Below, one piece after another: positions 24,851 through 34,328 of a stretch of 64,000 nt of DNA (the first letter of the stretch is position 1; every line of letters starts with the position of its first letter). Origin of the DNA: Pseudorhodobacter ferrugineus DSM 5888 (GTDB taxonomy: Bacteria; Pseudomonadota; Alphaproteobacteria; Rhodobacterales; Rhodobacteraceae); NCBI RefSeq assembly GCF_000420745.1, contig NZ_ATVN01000001.1, positions 248,001 through 312,000 of the forward strand, in the 5' to 3' direction. A program made the translations under genes and the position numbers. The notes under the pieces were generated by a model that was given only the letters and a program-made list of their open reading frames with translations, did not search any database and had not been told where the DNA came from.

Positions 24851-25492
24851 TCAGCTTTGCTTTGGGCTTTCTGGGCGAGGCGGTTTGGTCCGGTACACAG
24901 GCAAGCCCCAGCCAAAGGCAATGCTCCCCGCCCGCAAAACGAAGGTCACACCGGCGCAGGCCAGCAGCGCATAGCCGCTGGAATAGCCCAATAACACCGC
25001 CAAAACTGCCGCCCCAGCCCCCGCAAAGGCGGCCGTGGCGTAAATCTCGCCCTGTTTTAACACCAACGGCACTTCGTTGCAGACAACATCGCGCATCAAC
25101 CCGCCAAAGCAACCCGTTGCCACGCCCATCACCATCACGATAGCCCAGTGGTGGCCCAACCCCATCGCCACGCCCACACCCGCAGGCACGGCAATGGCCA
25201 AGGCGAACGCATCCAACCACACAATCGCGCGGTACCGGCTTTCCAGCAAATGCGCGCCGAAGAACACCAGTACCGCTGCCGCAACGGCTGCCAATAAAAT
25301 CGAAGGATCCGCAATCCAAAACACCACATCACGGTTCAACAGCACATCGCGGATCGTCCCGCCCCCCACTGCCGTAAGGCAAGCGATAAAGATGAACCCG
25401 ACAAGGTCCAGCTGGCTGCGCGATGCCACCAGCGCGCCCGTCAAGGCAAACACCGCGACCGATGCAAAATCCAAACCCAGCAACAACGTCAC
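24851..25492 (-). CDS. Trimeric intracellular cation channel (TRIC/UPF0126) family protein
   Basis: A 213-residue integral membrane protein with about seven hydrophobic helices arranged as two repeats, each containing the diagnostic glycine motif: [15 protein letters not shown] (residues about 39-53) and [15 protein letters not shown] (about 125-139). Prokaryotic TRIC proteins form homotrimeric potassium-permeable channels. GTG at 25492 overlaps the TGA of rnhA (GTGA), so translation is coupled. Confidence 0.92.
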   Translation of the reverse strand: MTLLLGLDFASVAVFALTGALVASRSQLDLVGFIFIACLTAVGGGTIRDVLLNRDVVFWIADPSILLAAVAAAVLVFFGAHLLESRYRAIVWLDAFALAIAVPAGVGVAMGLGHHWAIVMVMGVATGCFGGLMRDVVCNEVPLVLKQGEIYATAAFAGAGAAVLAVLLGYSSGYALLACAGVTFVLRAGSIAFGWGLPVYRTKPPRPESPKQS

Positions 25493-25977
25493 TTTGGCGC
25501 CCCCGCCTTGGAACCCATAACCTTGGCAGGCTTGAACGGCGCCATCCCCGCCCGCGCCAACTCATCCGCCCGCTCGTTTTCGGCATGGCCCGCATGGCCC
25601 TTGATCCAGCGCCATTCCACCGTGTGACGCAAACGCGCCTCATCCAGCCGTTGCCATAAATCCACATTCTTCACCGGCGACCCACCCGCCGTGCGCCAGT
25701 TCTTGCGCTTCCAACCGGCCAACCATTCGGTAATCCCGTTTTTCACATAGGCACTATCGGTCACCACAATCACGGCCGAAGGCCGCACAAGCGCCTCGAG
25801 CGCCGAAATCGCGGCCATCAATTCCATCCGGTTGTTGGTGGTGTCCGCCTCGCCGCCTTGCAAACAGCGCTCTTTGACCACCACATCGCCGTCGCGCGCC
25901 AGCATCAAGACACCCCAACCACCAGGGCCAGGGTTGCCCGAACAGGCACCATCCGTATACGCATAAAGGTCGGGCAT
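25489..25977 (-). CDS. rnhA: Ribonuclease HI
   Basis: RNase HI degrades the RNA strand of RNA-DNA hybrids. The 162 residues contain [16 protein letters not shown] (first catalytic Asp), [16 protein letters not shown] (Glu), [15 protein letters not shown] (second Asp), and [15 protein letters not shown] (His and fourth acidic residue), so the active site is complete. It is the upstream partner of the TRIC gene (4-base overlap). Confidence 0.96.
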   Translation of the reverse strand: MPDLYAYTDGACSGNPGPGGWGVLMLARDGDVVVKERCLQGGEADTTNNRMELMAAISALEALVRPSAVIVVTDSAYVKNGITEWLAGWKRKNWRTAGGSPVKNVDLWQRLDEARLRHTVEWRWIKGHAGHAENERADELARAGMAPFKPAKVMGSKAGAPK

Positions 25978-26164
25978 TGCGGTCTCCTCGTTTTGCGCAG
26001 GTCTAAGCAGACGGGCGTCAAAGGTCCAGAGACTGCGCTGATTTCATCCACGGCCAACTGCCTAGGCGGCGCAACCTTGCCAGCCGACATGGGGGTGATG
26101 ATCGCCCCCGCCTTGGGCATCCTCCGTCACCGCACAAAACCGCGCTGTTGCAGGGTGTCGCAGA

Positions 26165-26620
26165 TCAGGCAAGATCAAACGCCGTGACACACAAACAAGC
26201 CAATACCACAGATGTCAGCAGCACACGCAATTGCATCCACCAACGCGGGGCAAGCCGCCATTGCCAGAACAGAAAATCAAGACATAACAGCCCCGCAAAT
26301 CCGATCATCAAGTTGATCGCGGCAAGTTCCGGCCCGCCCCCAACGGTGAAAAAAGCCCACAGCGCCGGGAGTACCGACACAGCATAGGCCAGACCTGCGC
26401 GGTCGCCTGCCCGTGTTGCAAACCCCCACAAAACCCCAGACATGAACGATAAAATCACCGTGCCATAGGCAAGCCCCGCATAGGCACCCACAAAGTGCGG
26501 ACCCAGCAGGGCCAACCCCCAGTCAAAAAGCGGCGCCGAGAGTTGCGTCGCAACGCTCCAAAGAAAAGGCAGCAACCCGGCCAGTCCCAACCAAAGCGCT
26601 GCGCGCGGGACGGGCTGCAT
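26165..26620 (-). CDS. DUF3429 family membrane protein
   Basis: A 151-residue protein with about five hydrophobic helices (for example AALWLGLAGLLPFLWSVA, AYGTVILSFMSGVLWGF, LAAINLMIGFAGLLCLDFLFW). The start PVPRAALWLGLAGLLPF and the segment LSFMSGVLWGFA are characteristic of DUF3429, whose function is unknown. The ATG at 26620 overlaps the ispH stop by one base (TGATG); a GTG one codon earlier is also possible. Downstream, 26000-26164 holds no gene I can support. Confidence 0.8.
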   Translation of the reverse strand: MQPVPRAALWLGLAGLLPFLWSVATQLSAPLFDWGLALLGPHFVGAYAGLAYGTVILSFMSGVLWGFATRAGDRAGLAYAVSVLPALWAFFTVGGGPELAAINLMIGFAGLLCLDFLFWQWRLAPRWWMQLRVLLTSVVLACLCVTAFDLA

Positions 26621-27570
26621 CACACGCTTTCGCGCAGAACGCGCGGCACTTTAAACTCGACCGTTTCCTGCGCGGTTTCCACCAATTCGACTGTGGTGTC
26701 ATAGCGGGCGCGAAACGCATCAATCACCTCATTGACCAACACCTCGGGCGCACTTGCCCCAGCGGTAATGCCAACCGCGCCAATCCCCTCCAACGCCCGC
26801 CAGTCAATATCAACCGCGCGCTGCACCAGTTGCGCATAGGCGCACCCCGCCGCGCGACCAACCTCGACCAAGCGCTTGGAGTTGCTGGAATTGGGCGCAC
26901 CAATCACCAACAACGCGTCAATCTTGGGCGCAATCGCCTTAACGGCAGCTTGCCGGTTGGTGGTGGCATAGCAAATGTCTTCCTTATGCGGCCCCACAAT
27001 CGCCGGAAACCGCGCCTGCAAGGCGGCCACGATCCCTGCCGTATCATCGACCGACAAAGTGGTCTGGGTGATATAGGCAAGCTTGGATGGATCGCGCACC
27101 ACCAACCCCGCCACATCGGCCTCGGTTTCCACCAAAACCACCTCACCCTCGGGCAATTGCCCCATGGTGCCCACGGTTTCGGGGTGGCCCTCATGGCCAA
27201 TCATGACCATTTGCAACCCGTCCGCCGAATGGCGCGCCGCCTCATTATGAACCTTGGTAACCAACGGACAGGTCGCATCAACGGCAATCATCGCGCGTGC
27301 CTGCGCCGCCGCAGGCACTGATTTCGGCACGCCATGCGCCGAGAATATGACGGGCCGATCATCGGGGCACTCGTCCAGTTCCTCGACAAACACCGCCCCT
27401 TTGGCGCGCAAATCGTCGACGACAAACTTGTTATGAACAATCTCGTGGCGCACATAAACCGGCGCCCCCCATTTTTGCAGCGCCAATTCAACAATCTTGA
27501 TCGCGCGGTCCACGCCCGCACAAAACCCGCGCGGGGCGGCGAGATACAGCGTTAGGGGCGGCAAAGTCAT
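26620..27570 (-). CDS. ispH: 4-hydroxy-3-methylbut-2-enyl diphosphate reductase
   Basis: IspH is the last enzyme of the MEP isoprenoid pathway; it uses a [4Fe-4S] cluster to make IPP and DMAPP. The 316 residues hold the three cluster cysteines Cys17 ([11 protein letters not shown]), Cys101 ([11 protein letters not shown]) and Cys200 ([10 protein letters not shown]), with conserved [18 protein letters not shown] and TQTTLS segments. The start ATG 27570 has GGAG 8 bases upstream; a start 14 codons earlier would add non-conserved sequence. Confidence 0.96.
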   Translation of the reverse strand: MTLPPLTLYLAAPRGFCAGVDRAIKIVELALQKWGAPVYVRHEIVHNKFVVDDLRAKGAVFVEELDECPDDRPVIFSAHGVPKSVPAAAQARAMIAVDATCPLVTKVHNEAARHSADGLQMVMIGHEGHPETVGTMGQLPEGEVVLVETEADVAGLVVRDPSKLAYITQTTLSVDDTAGIVAALQARFPAIVGPHKEDICYATTNRQAAVKAIAPKIDALLVIGAPNSSNSKRLVEVGRAAGCAYAQLVQRAVDIDWRALEGIGAVGITAGASAPEVLVNEVIDAFRARYDTTVELVETAQETVEFKVPRVLRESV

Positions 27571-27667
27571 CAGGTCGTCTCCGGTTGCGATCGCCTTACA
27601 GGTAAGGCCCAAGCCACCACAGGTCCAGCCCAGACCGCATTCTTTTCACCCGAAATGTCGGCCCCTG

Positions 27668-28105
27668 CTAGCCGATCAGCCCCGCCGTGATCAACGCCAG
27701 CCCGATATAGCGCGTGGTCTTGGCAATGCCGACCAGCACAATAAACAACCAAACAGGCGTGCGCATCACCCCCGCCATCACGGTCATCACATCCCCTGCA
27801 GGTAACCAACTGACCAGCAGCACCCAAACGCCCCACCGCTGAAACCAGGCTTCGGCGCGGGCCATCTGCGCAGGCGTGGCCGGAAACCAGCGTTTGCCTT
27901 CAAACCGCGTGATGCCAAAGCCGATGTAATAATTGACCAACGCCCCCAAGGTATTGCCGATGCTCGCGACCACAATCAACCAAACCACGGGAACACGCCC
28001 GGCGACTTGCAGGGCCGCAAAGATGATCTCTGATTGAAACGGCACAATGGTGGCCGCCACAAACGCTGCCACAAACAACCCAAAAAGTGACGAGAGTATT
28101 ACCAT
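27668..28105 (-). CDS. YqaA family (SNARE-associated/DedA-like) membrane protein
   Basis: A 145-residue protein with about four membrane helices. VPFQSEIIFAALQVAG, the central GNTLGALVNYYIGFGITRFEGKRW, and LPAGDVMTVMAGVMR are typical of YqaA, a small relative of DedA flippase-like proteins in which the GN.(L)G..NY.IG motif and a PAGD motif recur. A role in lipid or membrane homeostasis is inferred from the family. It is separated from ispH by 97 bases and may be co-transcribed with it. Confidence 0.85.
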   Translation of the reverse strand: MVILSSLFGLFVAAFVAATIVPFQSEIIFAALQVAGRVPVVWLIVVASIGNTLGALVNYYIGFGITRFEGKRWFPATPAQMARAEAWFQRWGVWVLLVSWLPAGDVMTVMAGVMRTPVWLFIVLVGIAKTTRYIGLALITAGLIG

Positions 28106-28186
28106 GCCCTGCTATTGCCGCAGATCACTCCGCCTTGCAAAGACAATCCGCAGCGCCCCAAAGTGCAATCCCACCAACGCATAAAC

Positions 28187-28215
28187 AAAAGGGGCGCAAC
28201 CCTGCGCCCCTTTTT
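28187..28215. terminator. Rho-independent terminator between the NYN and YqaA genes
   Basis: A perfect stem of AAAAGGGGCGCA (28187-28198) with TGCGCCCCTTTT, loop ACCC, and T or A runs on both sides. It is suited to ending NYN gene transcripts on the minus strand before the YqaA gene. Confidence 0.8.
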
Positions 28216-28267
28216 CCGTTTCTTGCCGCAAACCACCTCGTCCCCACAAGGCAGCCGCAGCCAGTGC

Positions 28268-28846
28268 TTATTTTACCGCAACAGGTTCCATCACGTCTTC
28301 ACCATCCAACCGTGGTTCACGGGGTGGGCGGCCGATCACATCGCGCAGCTCGTCCAACTCGATGAAATTGTCGGCCTGACGGCGCAATTCATCGGCAATC
28401 ATCGGCGGCTGGCTGCGGATGGTCGACACCACCGAAACGCGCACGCCCTGGCGTTGCAGGCTTTCGATCAGCGGGCGGAAATCACCATCGCCTGAAAAGA
28501 TAACGGCATGGTCGATCCGCGGCGCAAGTTCCATCGCATCCACGGCCAGCTCGATATCCATATTGCCCTTCACCTTACGGCGACCTTGGCTGTCGGTGTA
28601 TTCTTTGGCCGGCTTGGTTACCATCGAAAAACCGTTGTAATTCAGCCAATCCACCAGCGGGCGAATGGGCGAATACTCGTCGTTTTCCAGCAAGGCGGTG
28701 TAGTAGAACGCGCGCAGCAACTTGCCCCGACGCATGAATTCATGGCGCAGCAGTTTATAGTCGATATCGAACCCCAGCGCCTTTGCGGCTGCATAAAGGT
28801 TAGACCCGTCGATAAACAACGCCAGCCTTTCGTCCTTGTAAAACAT
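28268..28846 (-). CDS. NYN domain (LabA/DUF88-like) protein, putative ribonuclease
   Basis: A 192-residue cytoplasmic protein with a PIN-like NYN domain. The acidic active-site pattern is visible: LALFIDGSNLYAAAKALG (first Asp and Asn), KGNMDIELAVDAME (second Asp), and VIFSGDGDFRPLIESLQRQGVRV (third Asp). This matches the LabA/DUF88 group, whose members are predicted metal-dependent ribonucleases. The C-terminal tail is short and charged. The start ATG 28846 has GAGGGGA upstream, better placed than the alternative 9 codons earlier. It is divergent from folK. Confidence 0.87.
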   Translation of the reverse strand: MFYKDERLALFIDGSNLYAAAKALGFDIDYKLLRHEFMRRGKLLRAFYYTALLENDEYSPIRPLVDWLNYNGFSMVTKPAKEYTDSQGRRKVKGNMDIELAVDAMELAPRIDHAVIFSGDGDFRPLIESLQRQGVRVSVVSTIRSQPPMIADELRRQADNFIELDELRDVIGRPPREPRLDGEDVMEPVAVK

Positions 28847-28998
28847 TATTTTTCCCCTCAAATAATCTCGCACATGTCAATTTCGCGGGTCGTGCCTGAT
28901 CGAAAAATGAATTGATACGAATATTCAGTCTTTATCGGTTTATTGGTCGTTATATCAAGCTTTGAATGTAAACCTGTAACGGGGAAAAACGAGGAAAA

Positions 28999-29580
28999 AT
29001 GCGCATTCTTGTCGCCCTTGGCGCAAACCTGCCCAATGATGGGGTGTCCCCGGTGCGAACCCCCGCCGATACTGTGGCGGCGGCGCTGTCTGATATTGCC
29101 GCATCCGGTTTCACATTGCGGGCGCAAAGCCAGCTTTTCGCCACACCCTGCTTTCCGGCAGGCGCTGGACCGGATTACGTGAATGCGGCCGCCGTCTTTG
29201 ATGCCCCCGATGCCCTTTCGCCCGATCAGGTTTTGGCATGTCTACATCGGGTCGAGGCGGCGCATGCCCGTGCCCGCAGCTCTCGTTGGGCGGGCCGCAC
29301 GCTTGATCTTGATCTGTTGGCCATTGGCGACTTGGTGTTGCCCAACCTTGATGTCCATGCTCATTGGCAAACCCTTGTCCCCGCCGATCAGGCCCGCCTG
29401 ACCCCCGATCAGTTGATCTTGCCTCACCCCCGCTTGGCCGATCGGGCCTTCGTTTTGGTCCCCTTGGCCGAGGTGGCGGCGGATTGGTGCCACCCGACGC
29501 TTGAGAAAACCACCGTCCAGTTGCGGGATGCCTTACCATCCGCCGATCTGGCATCCGTCAGGCCAATCGGGCAAGGCTAG
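28999..29580 (+). CDS. folK: 2-amino-4-hydroxy-6-hydroxymethyldihydropteridine pyrophosphokinase
   Basis: FolK (HPPK) transfers pyrophosphate from ATP to the pterin in folate synthesis. The 193 residues begin MRILVALGANLPND and carry the diagnostic RWAGRTLDLDLLAIGD (metal-binding DxD) and LILPHPRLADRAFVLVPLAEVAADW motifs. Loop regions are somewhat longer than in E. coli, as in other alphaproteobacteria. GAGG precedes ATG 28999. It is monocistronic or leads into rpoZ 153 bases later, for which a separate promoter is likely. Confidence 0.93.
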   Translation: MRILVALGANLPNDGVSPVRTPADTVAAALSDIAASGFTLRAQSQLFATPCFPAGAGPDYVNAAAVFDAPDALSPDQVLACLHRVEAAHARARSSRWAGRTLDLDLLAIGDLVLPNLDVHAHWQTLVPADQARLTPDQLILPHPRLADRAFVLVPLAEVAADWCHPTLEKTTVQLRDALPSADLASVRPIGQG

Positions 29581-29668
29581 GCTATCCCGATTCGCCTTGC
29601 GCCGCCAAATCCGCGCCCATTCACGGCAAATTGTCGCGTTTCAAGGCAAAACGAACGGCATAAGGCGC

Positions 29669-29697
29669 TTGTCAAGGGTTTTGCCAACCCTTACACA
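29669..29697 (+). promoter_or_regulatory. Candidate rpoZ promoter overlapping a 7-bp hairpin
   Basis: TTGTCA (29669-29674) and TACACA (29692-29697) are 17 bases apart, 37 bases upstream of the rpoZ start. The spacer holds AAGGGTT-TTGCC-AACCCTT (29674-29692), a perfect inverted repeat that could be an operator or the folK terminator stem. Confidence 0.4.
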
Positions 29698-29733
29698 GGC
29701 CACTCCTAAACTCATTACTGAAAGGGTGTCTTT

Positions 29734-30087
29734 ATGGCCCGCGTCACGGTTGAAGATTGCGTTGATAAAGTCCCGAACCGGTTTGAACTGGTCATGCTTG
29801 CGGCGCACCGCGCCCGCGAAATTCAGGCAGGCTCGCCGATCACGGTTGACCGCGATAACGACAAAAACCCTGTCGTATCTTTGCGCGAAATTGCAGATGA
29901 AACGCAGCTGGCCGACAGCCTGCGCGAACGGATGATCGAAAGCCATCAAACCCAGATCGAGGTGGATGAGCCGGAAGAAGACCAGATGTCGCTGCTCATG
30001 GGTGGCGAAATGGACCGTCCGGCACAGGATGACATGTCCGAAGAGCGTCTGCTCCGGGCTTTGATGGAAGCCCAAGGCTCCAACTAA
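29734..30087 (+). CDS. rpoZ: RNA polymerase omega subunit
   Basis: The omega subunit assists assembly of RNA polymerase and binds ppGpp in proteobacteria. The 117 residues begin [29 protein letters not shown], the standard omega N-terminus, with [15 protein letters not shown] as the second conserved segment; the acidic tail is typical of alphaproteobacteria. It lies directly upstream of the ppGpp synthetase/hydrolase gene, the same pairing as in many proteobacteria. Confidence 0.95.
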   Translation: MARVTVEDCVDKVPNRFELVMLAAHRAREIQAGSPITVDRDNDKNPVVSLREIADETQLADSLRERMIESHQTQIEVDEPEEDQMSLLMGGEMDRPAQDDMSEERLLRALMEAQGSN

Positions 30088-30160
30088 GGCACGACACTTC
30101 GGGGCGCCGCTATGGGCGCCCTGACCCTAGGCAAACCGCCCAAAACAGGATGTGGCGAGG

Positions 30161-32278
30161 ATGATCGACGTCGAAGACCTTGTCGCCCTCGTTCACAACT
30201 ATAACCCCCGCACAAATGCCGATCTGATCCGCCGCGCCTATGCATATGGTATGCGGGTGCATGACGGTCAGGTGCGCCATTCGGGTGAACCCTATTTCAC
30301 CCATCCCGTCGCCGTCGCCGCGATTCTGACCGAACAACGGCTGGATGATGCCACCATCATCACCGCCCTTCTGCACGACACCATCGAAGACACCAAAGCC
30401 ACCTATACCGAAGTTGCGGAAAAGTTTGGCGATGAGGTCGCCGAGCTGGTCGATGGCGTAACCAAACTTACCAATCTGCAGCTGTCTTCGACTCAATCCA
30501 AACAGGCCGAAAACTTTCGCAAACTGTTCATGGCGATGTCCAAGGATTTACGGGTAATCTTGGTCAAACTCGCCGACCGTTTGCACAACATGCGCACCAT
30601 CAAATCCATGCGCCCTGACAAGCAGGTCCAAAAGGCGCGCGAAACGATGGAAATCTTTGCCCCTCTTGCAGGCCGGATGGGCATGCAATGGATGCGCGAG
30701 GAACTGGAAGATCTGGCCTTTCGCGTCATCAACCCCGATGCGCGCAATTCCATCATTCGTCGCTTTATCACGCTTCAGCGTGAGGCGGGCGATGTGGTCT
30801 ATAAAATCACCGCCGATATCCGCACCGAACTGGACCGCGCCGATATTGATGCCGATGTGTTTGGCCGCGCCAAAAAACCTTATTCCGTCTGGCGCAAGAT
30901 GCAGGAAAAGGATCTGTCCTTTTCCCGCCTCTCCGATATCTACGGGTTCCGTATTATCACGCGGTCCGAGGCCGATTGCTACCGTGTCCTTGGCGTTATT
31001 CACCAACGCTGGCGCGCCGTTCCGGGTCGGTTCAAGGATTACATCAGCCAGCCGAAAAACAACGGCTACCGGTCCATCCATACCACCGTATCGGGGCGCG
31101 ATGGCAAACGGGTCGAGGTGCAAATCCGCACCCGCCAAATGCACGAAGTGGCCGAGGCAGGCGTGGCCGCCCATTGGTCCTATCGCGAAGGTGTGCGCGC
31201 CAATAACCCCTTTGCCGTTGATCCGGTTAAATGGGTCGCCAAGCTGACTGAAAATATGAACGAGGATGATCACGATGATTTCCTCGAAAACGTAAAACTG
31301 GAAATGTACACCGACCAGGTGTTCTGCTTTACTCCCAAAGGCGATGTCATCCAGCTGCCACGCGGCGCCACCCCTTTGGATTACGCTTATTCCATCCACA
31401 CCCGCATCGGCAATTCCACCGTCTCGGCCAAAATTGATGGCATCCGTGTGCCGCTCTGGACCCGTCTTAAAAACGGCCAGTCTGTTGAAATCATCACCGC
31501 CGAAGGTCAGCGCCCGCAAGCGTCGTGGATTGAAATCGTCACCACAGGCCGCGCCAAAGCTGCGATCCGCCGGTCCCTGCGCGAAGAGGATAAGGGCCGT
31601 TTCATCAAACTTGGCCGCGAACTGACCCGCGCCGCCTTTGACCACGTGGGCCGCAGAGCCACCGACAAGGCGCTGCGCACCGCTGCCCGCATGCTGGCGC
31701 TGCCCGATGAAAACGAACTGCTGGCCCGTATCGGCTCGGCCGAACTGACCGCCCGCAAAGTGCTTGAAACCCTCTACCCCGAACTGACCCAAGCGCCGGG
31801 CGATACTGTCGATTCCTCGCGCCCCGTCATTGGCCTCAGCGATGATCAAACCTTCCGCCGTGCCGCCTGTTGCCAGCCTGTGCCCGGCGAACGCATTGTC
31901 GGCATCGCCTACCGTGGCCAAGGCGTTGTGGTTCACGCCATCGACTGCGCAGCGCTGGAAGAGCTTGAGGATCAGCCCGAACGCTGGGTCGATCTGAACT
32001 GGCAATCGGGTCGCCACGCGCCCGTAAACACCGTTAGCCTTGATTTGACCATTTCCAACGATGCGGGCGTTCTGGGCCGCATGTGCACCCTGATCGGCCA
32101 GCAAAAGGCAAACATCTCGGACCTGCAATTTGTTGACCGCAAACCAGATTTTTACCGTTTGCTGATTGACGTTGACCTGCGGGACGTAGAGCATCTTCAC
32201 ATGATCATGACCGCACTCGAAGCCGAAACCGATGTGGCCGAGGTGGGCCGCCATCGCGACCCTCGGCGCAAGCCCTGA
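30161..32278 (+). CDS. Bifunctional (p)ppGpp synthetase/hydrolase (RSH)
   Basis: The long RSH enzyme makes and degrades (p)ppGpp for the stringent response. Its 705 residues contain, in order, the HD hydrolase domain (YFTHPVAVA and LLHDTIEDT near residues 45-78, with VKLADRLHNMRT), the synthetase domain with GYRSIHTTV and EVQIRTRQMHEVAE, a TGS domain (VFCFTPKGDVIQLPRGATPLDYAY), and a C-terminal ACT domain (LDLTISNDAGVLGRMCTLI). Both catalytic sites look intact, so it is the sole-type Rel/SpoT of alphaproteobacteria. ATG 30161 (AGGA 10 bases upstream) is favoured over GTG 30152, which has no room for a ribosome binding site. Confidence 0.95.
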   Translation: MIDVEDLVALVHNYNPRTNADLIRRAYAYGMRVHDGQVRHSGEPYFTHPVAVAAILTEQRLDDATIITALLHDTIEDTKATYTEVAEKFGDEVAELVDGVTKLTNLQLSSTQSKQAENFRKLFMAMSKDLRVILVKLADRLHNMRTIKSMRPDKQVQKARETMEIFAPLAGRMGMQWMREELEDLAFRVINPDARNSIIRRFITLQREAGDVVYKITADIRTELDRADIDADVFGRAKKPYSVWRKMQEKDLSFSRLSDIYGFRIITRSEADCYRVLGVIHQRWRAVPGRFKDYISQPKNNGYRSIHTTVSGRDGKRVEVQIRTRQMHEVAEAGVAAHWSYREGVRANNPFAVDPVKWVAKLTENMNEDDHDDFLENVKLEMYTDQVFCFTPKGDVIQLPRGATPLDYAYSIHTRIGNSTVSAKIDGIRVPLWTRLKNGQSVEIITAEGQRPQASWIEIVTTGRAKAAIRRSLREEDKGRFIKLGRELTRAAFDHVGRRATDKALRTAARMLALPDENELLARIGSAELTARKVLETLYPELTQAPGDTVDSSRPVIGLSDDQTFRRAACCQPVPGERIVGIAYRGQGVVVHAIDCAALEELEDQPERWVDLNWQSGRHAPVNTVSLDLTISNDAGVLGRMCTLIGQQKANISDLQFVDRKPDFYRLLIDVDLRDVEHLHMIMTALEAETDVAEVGRHRDPRRKP

Positions 32279-32304
32279 TGCTATGAATAGGAAGACCTCA
32301 GGGT

Positions 32305-32991
32305 ATGGTGTTTAAGCGGCGCGACAAACGGTCTTGGGGGCGGGTCATGGCCGAAGGGTTCTGGCCGCGCGGCGGTTGGACACGTGCAGCCCATTACATG
32401 AAACACCGCCTTCGCCGTTTGCCCGACGCACCCCACCGCATCGCGCGCGGTGTGCTGGCGGGAGTGTTTATCTCTTTCACCCCGCTGTTCGGGTTCCACT
32501 TTGCCGGTGCCGCGCTTCTGGCGTGGATCATACGCGGCAATATCATCGCCTCGCTCATGGCCACCTTCGTCGGCAACCCCATTACCTTCCCGTTCATCGC
32601 GGGCTTCGGCGTGGAACTGGGCAATTACCTGCTTGGCCACCCCGGCGTGATGTCGCCCTTGGAAATCTTTACCGATTTCGGGCAGGCAAGCGTTGAATTT
32701 TGGCACAACATCACCTCGCTGTTCAATGACGCCCCCGCGCATTGGGACCGGCTTCATCGCTTTTTCTTTCGCGTCTATCTGCCATATCTGCTGGGCGGCA
32801 CCGTTCTGGGCATTTTCAGCGGCATTGCAGGCTATTACATCAGCCTGCCCTTGATCCTTGCCTATCAAAACCGCCGCAAGAAAAAGCTGCGCGAACGCTT
32901 GGCCAAACGCCTCGCCGCGCGTGAGGCCGAGGCAGAAAACCGCGCCGACCCGCTCGTCTCAGGGGATGACGTGGGGCCATCAAACGTCTAA
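32305..32991 (+). CDS. DUF2062 family membrane protein
   Basis: A 228-residue protein with three or so membrane helices. PHRIARGVLAGVFISFTPLFGFHFAGAALLA and NIIASLMATFVGNPITFPFI are the DUF2062 hallmarks, and a basic C-terminal tail (QNRRKKKLRERLAKRLAAREAEAE) follows the last helix. The function is unknown. It lies 26 bases after the RSH gene and upstream of pdxJ, an order seen in Rhodobacteraceae, so it probably belongs to the same transcript. Confidence 0.87.
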   Translation: MVFKRRDKRSWGRVMAEGFWPRGGWTRAAHYMKHRLRRLPDAPHRIARGVLAGVFISFTPLFGFHFAGAALLAWIIRGNIIASLMATFVGNPITFPFIAGFGVELGNYLLGHPGVMSPLEIFTDFGQASVEFWHNITSLFNDAPAHWDRLHRFFFRVYLPYLLGGTVLGIFSGIAGYYISLPLILAYQNRRKKKLRERLAKRLAAREAEAENRADPLVSGDDVGPSNV

Positions 32992-33055
32992 ACTTTGGCA
33001 TAACGCCCTGCGGCAAGGCGGGGCACTTCGCAGATGAGACAAAAAGGAAAGTAAG

Positions 33056-33820
33056 ATGAACACTTTTGGCAAGCTGCGGCTGGGCATCAACATCGACCAC
33101 GTGGCAACCATCCGCAATGCTCGGGGCGGTGCGCTGCCCGATCCTTTGCGCGCGGCCCTGTTGGCCGAGGTGTCTGGCGCTGATGGCATCACCGCCCACT
33201 TGCGCGAAGATCGCCGCCATATCCGTGACGGCGATATCGAGGCGCTGATGGCGGGCATCTCGATCCCGCTGAATTTCGAATGCGCCGCCACGCCGGAAAT
33301 GCAGGCCATCGCCTTGCGCCTCAAACCCCATGCCGTCTGCCTTGTCCCCGAAAAGCGCGAAGAACGCACAACCGAAGGCGGGCTTGACGTGGCAGGCGAC
33401 GAACAGCGTCTTGCCGCCTTTATCGCCCCCTTGCGCGATGCTGGCTGCCGCGTGTCCTTGTTCATTGGCCATGAAGCCGCGCAAATTCATGCCTCGGCCA
33501 GAATTGGTGCTGCGGTGGTCGAACTGCATACAGGCCGCTACTGTGACCTCATGGCCGAAGGCCTGCACGACGAAGCCGCCCAAGAACGCGAAGCCCTGCG
33601 CAAAGGCGCCATGCTTGCCCATAGTCTGGGCCTAGAGGTGCATATGGGCCACGGGCTCGATTATGAAACCGCCAGTCATGTCGCCCTTTTCCCCGAAGTG
33701 GTCGAACTGAACATCGGCCATTTCCTTATCGGCGAAGCCGTGTTTCGCGGCCTTGGCCCCGCGATTGAGGAAATGCGCCGCCGTATCGACGGCGCGCGTG
33801 CGGGCGTCCCACAGGCATGA
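33056..33820 (+). CDS. pdxJ: Pyridoxine 5'-phosphate synthase
   Basis: PdxJ joins 1-deoxyxylulose 5-phosphate with 3-amino-2-oxopropyl phosphate to make pyridoxine 5'-phosphate. The 254 residues include [18 protein letters not shown] (with the conserved His), [40 protein letters not shown] and the phosphate loop [25 protein letters not shown] precedes ATG 33056. The stop overlaps the acpS start (ATGA). Confidence 0.97.
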   Translation: MNTFGKLRLGINIDHVATIRNARGGALPDPLRAALLAEVSGADGITAHLREDRRHIRDGDIEALMAGISIPLNFECAATPEMQAIALRLKPHAVCLVPEKREERTTEGGLDVAGDEQRLAAFIAPLRDAGCRVSLFIGHEAAQIHASARIGAAVVELHTGRYCDLMAEGLHDEAAQEREALRKGAMLAHSLGLEVHMGHGLDYETASHVALFPEVVELNIGHFLIGEAVFRGLGPAIEEMRRRIDGARAGVPQA

Positions 33821-34221
33821 TCCTTGGTATCGGCACCGATCTGGCCAATATCGAACGGATAGAGGCCACGCTGGCCCGCTTTGGCGACCGCTTTCGCAAC
33901 CGTGTGTTCACCGACAGCGAACAGGCCCTTGCCGAACGCCGCGCCCATGCCCCTGCCACCTATGCCAAACGTTGGGCCGCCAAAGAGGCCTGTTCCAAGG
34001 CGCTTGGCACAGGTTTGCGCATGGGCATCGCATGGAAAGATATGGCCGTGTCAAACCTGCGTACGGGCCAACCGCAAATGCACCTGACAGGCTGGGCCGC
34101 CGAACGCCTGAAGGCCATGACCCCCGCAGGGCACGAGGCGGTTGTGCATGTGACCCTGACCGATGATCACCCTTGGGCGCAGGCCTTTGTGGTGATCGAG
34201 GCACGGCCCCTTAGCCCCTAA
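33817..34221 (+). CDS. acpS: Holo-[acyl-carrier-protein] synthase
   Basis: AcpS attaches phosphopantetheine from CoA to acyl carrier protein. The 134 residues begin [15 protein letters not shown] (with the Mg-binding Asp), and [18 protein letters not shown] is the second signature, containing the catalytic Glu and Lys. The gene overlaps pdxJ by 4 bases; the pdxJ-acpS-lepB-rnc-era order is common in alphaproteobacteria. Confidence 0.96.
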   Translation: MILGIGTDLANIERIEATLARFGDRFRNRVFTDSEQALAERRAHAPATYAKRWAAKEACSKALGTGLRMGIAWKDMAVSNLRTGQPQMHLTGWAAERLKAMTPAGHEAVVHVTLTDDHPWAQAFVVIEARPLSP

Positions 34222-34328
34222 TCCACAGCCGCAAATCTCTCACAAAACCCGCCCAAAACCCTAGGACGCTTGACTCCCCTCGCCCCCGCGCGCATGTAGC
34301 GCCGCAAAGCAGCAAAAGGCAAAAGATC

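Noticed and set aside
25905-26120. Minus-strand 71-codon frame upstream of rnhA
   Set aside because: It overlaps the rnhA 5' end in another phase and has no ribosome binding site or recognisable family, so the 26000-26164 gap is treated as non-coding.
30548-32254. 568-codon minus-strand open frame across the RSH gene
   Set aside because: It is entirely antisense to a clearly conserved gene and its composition (many His and Gly) mirrors the complementary codons.
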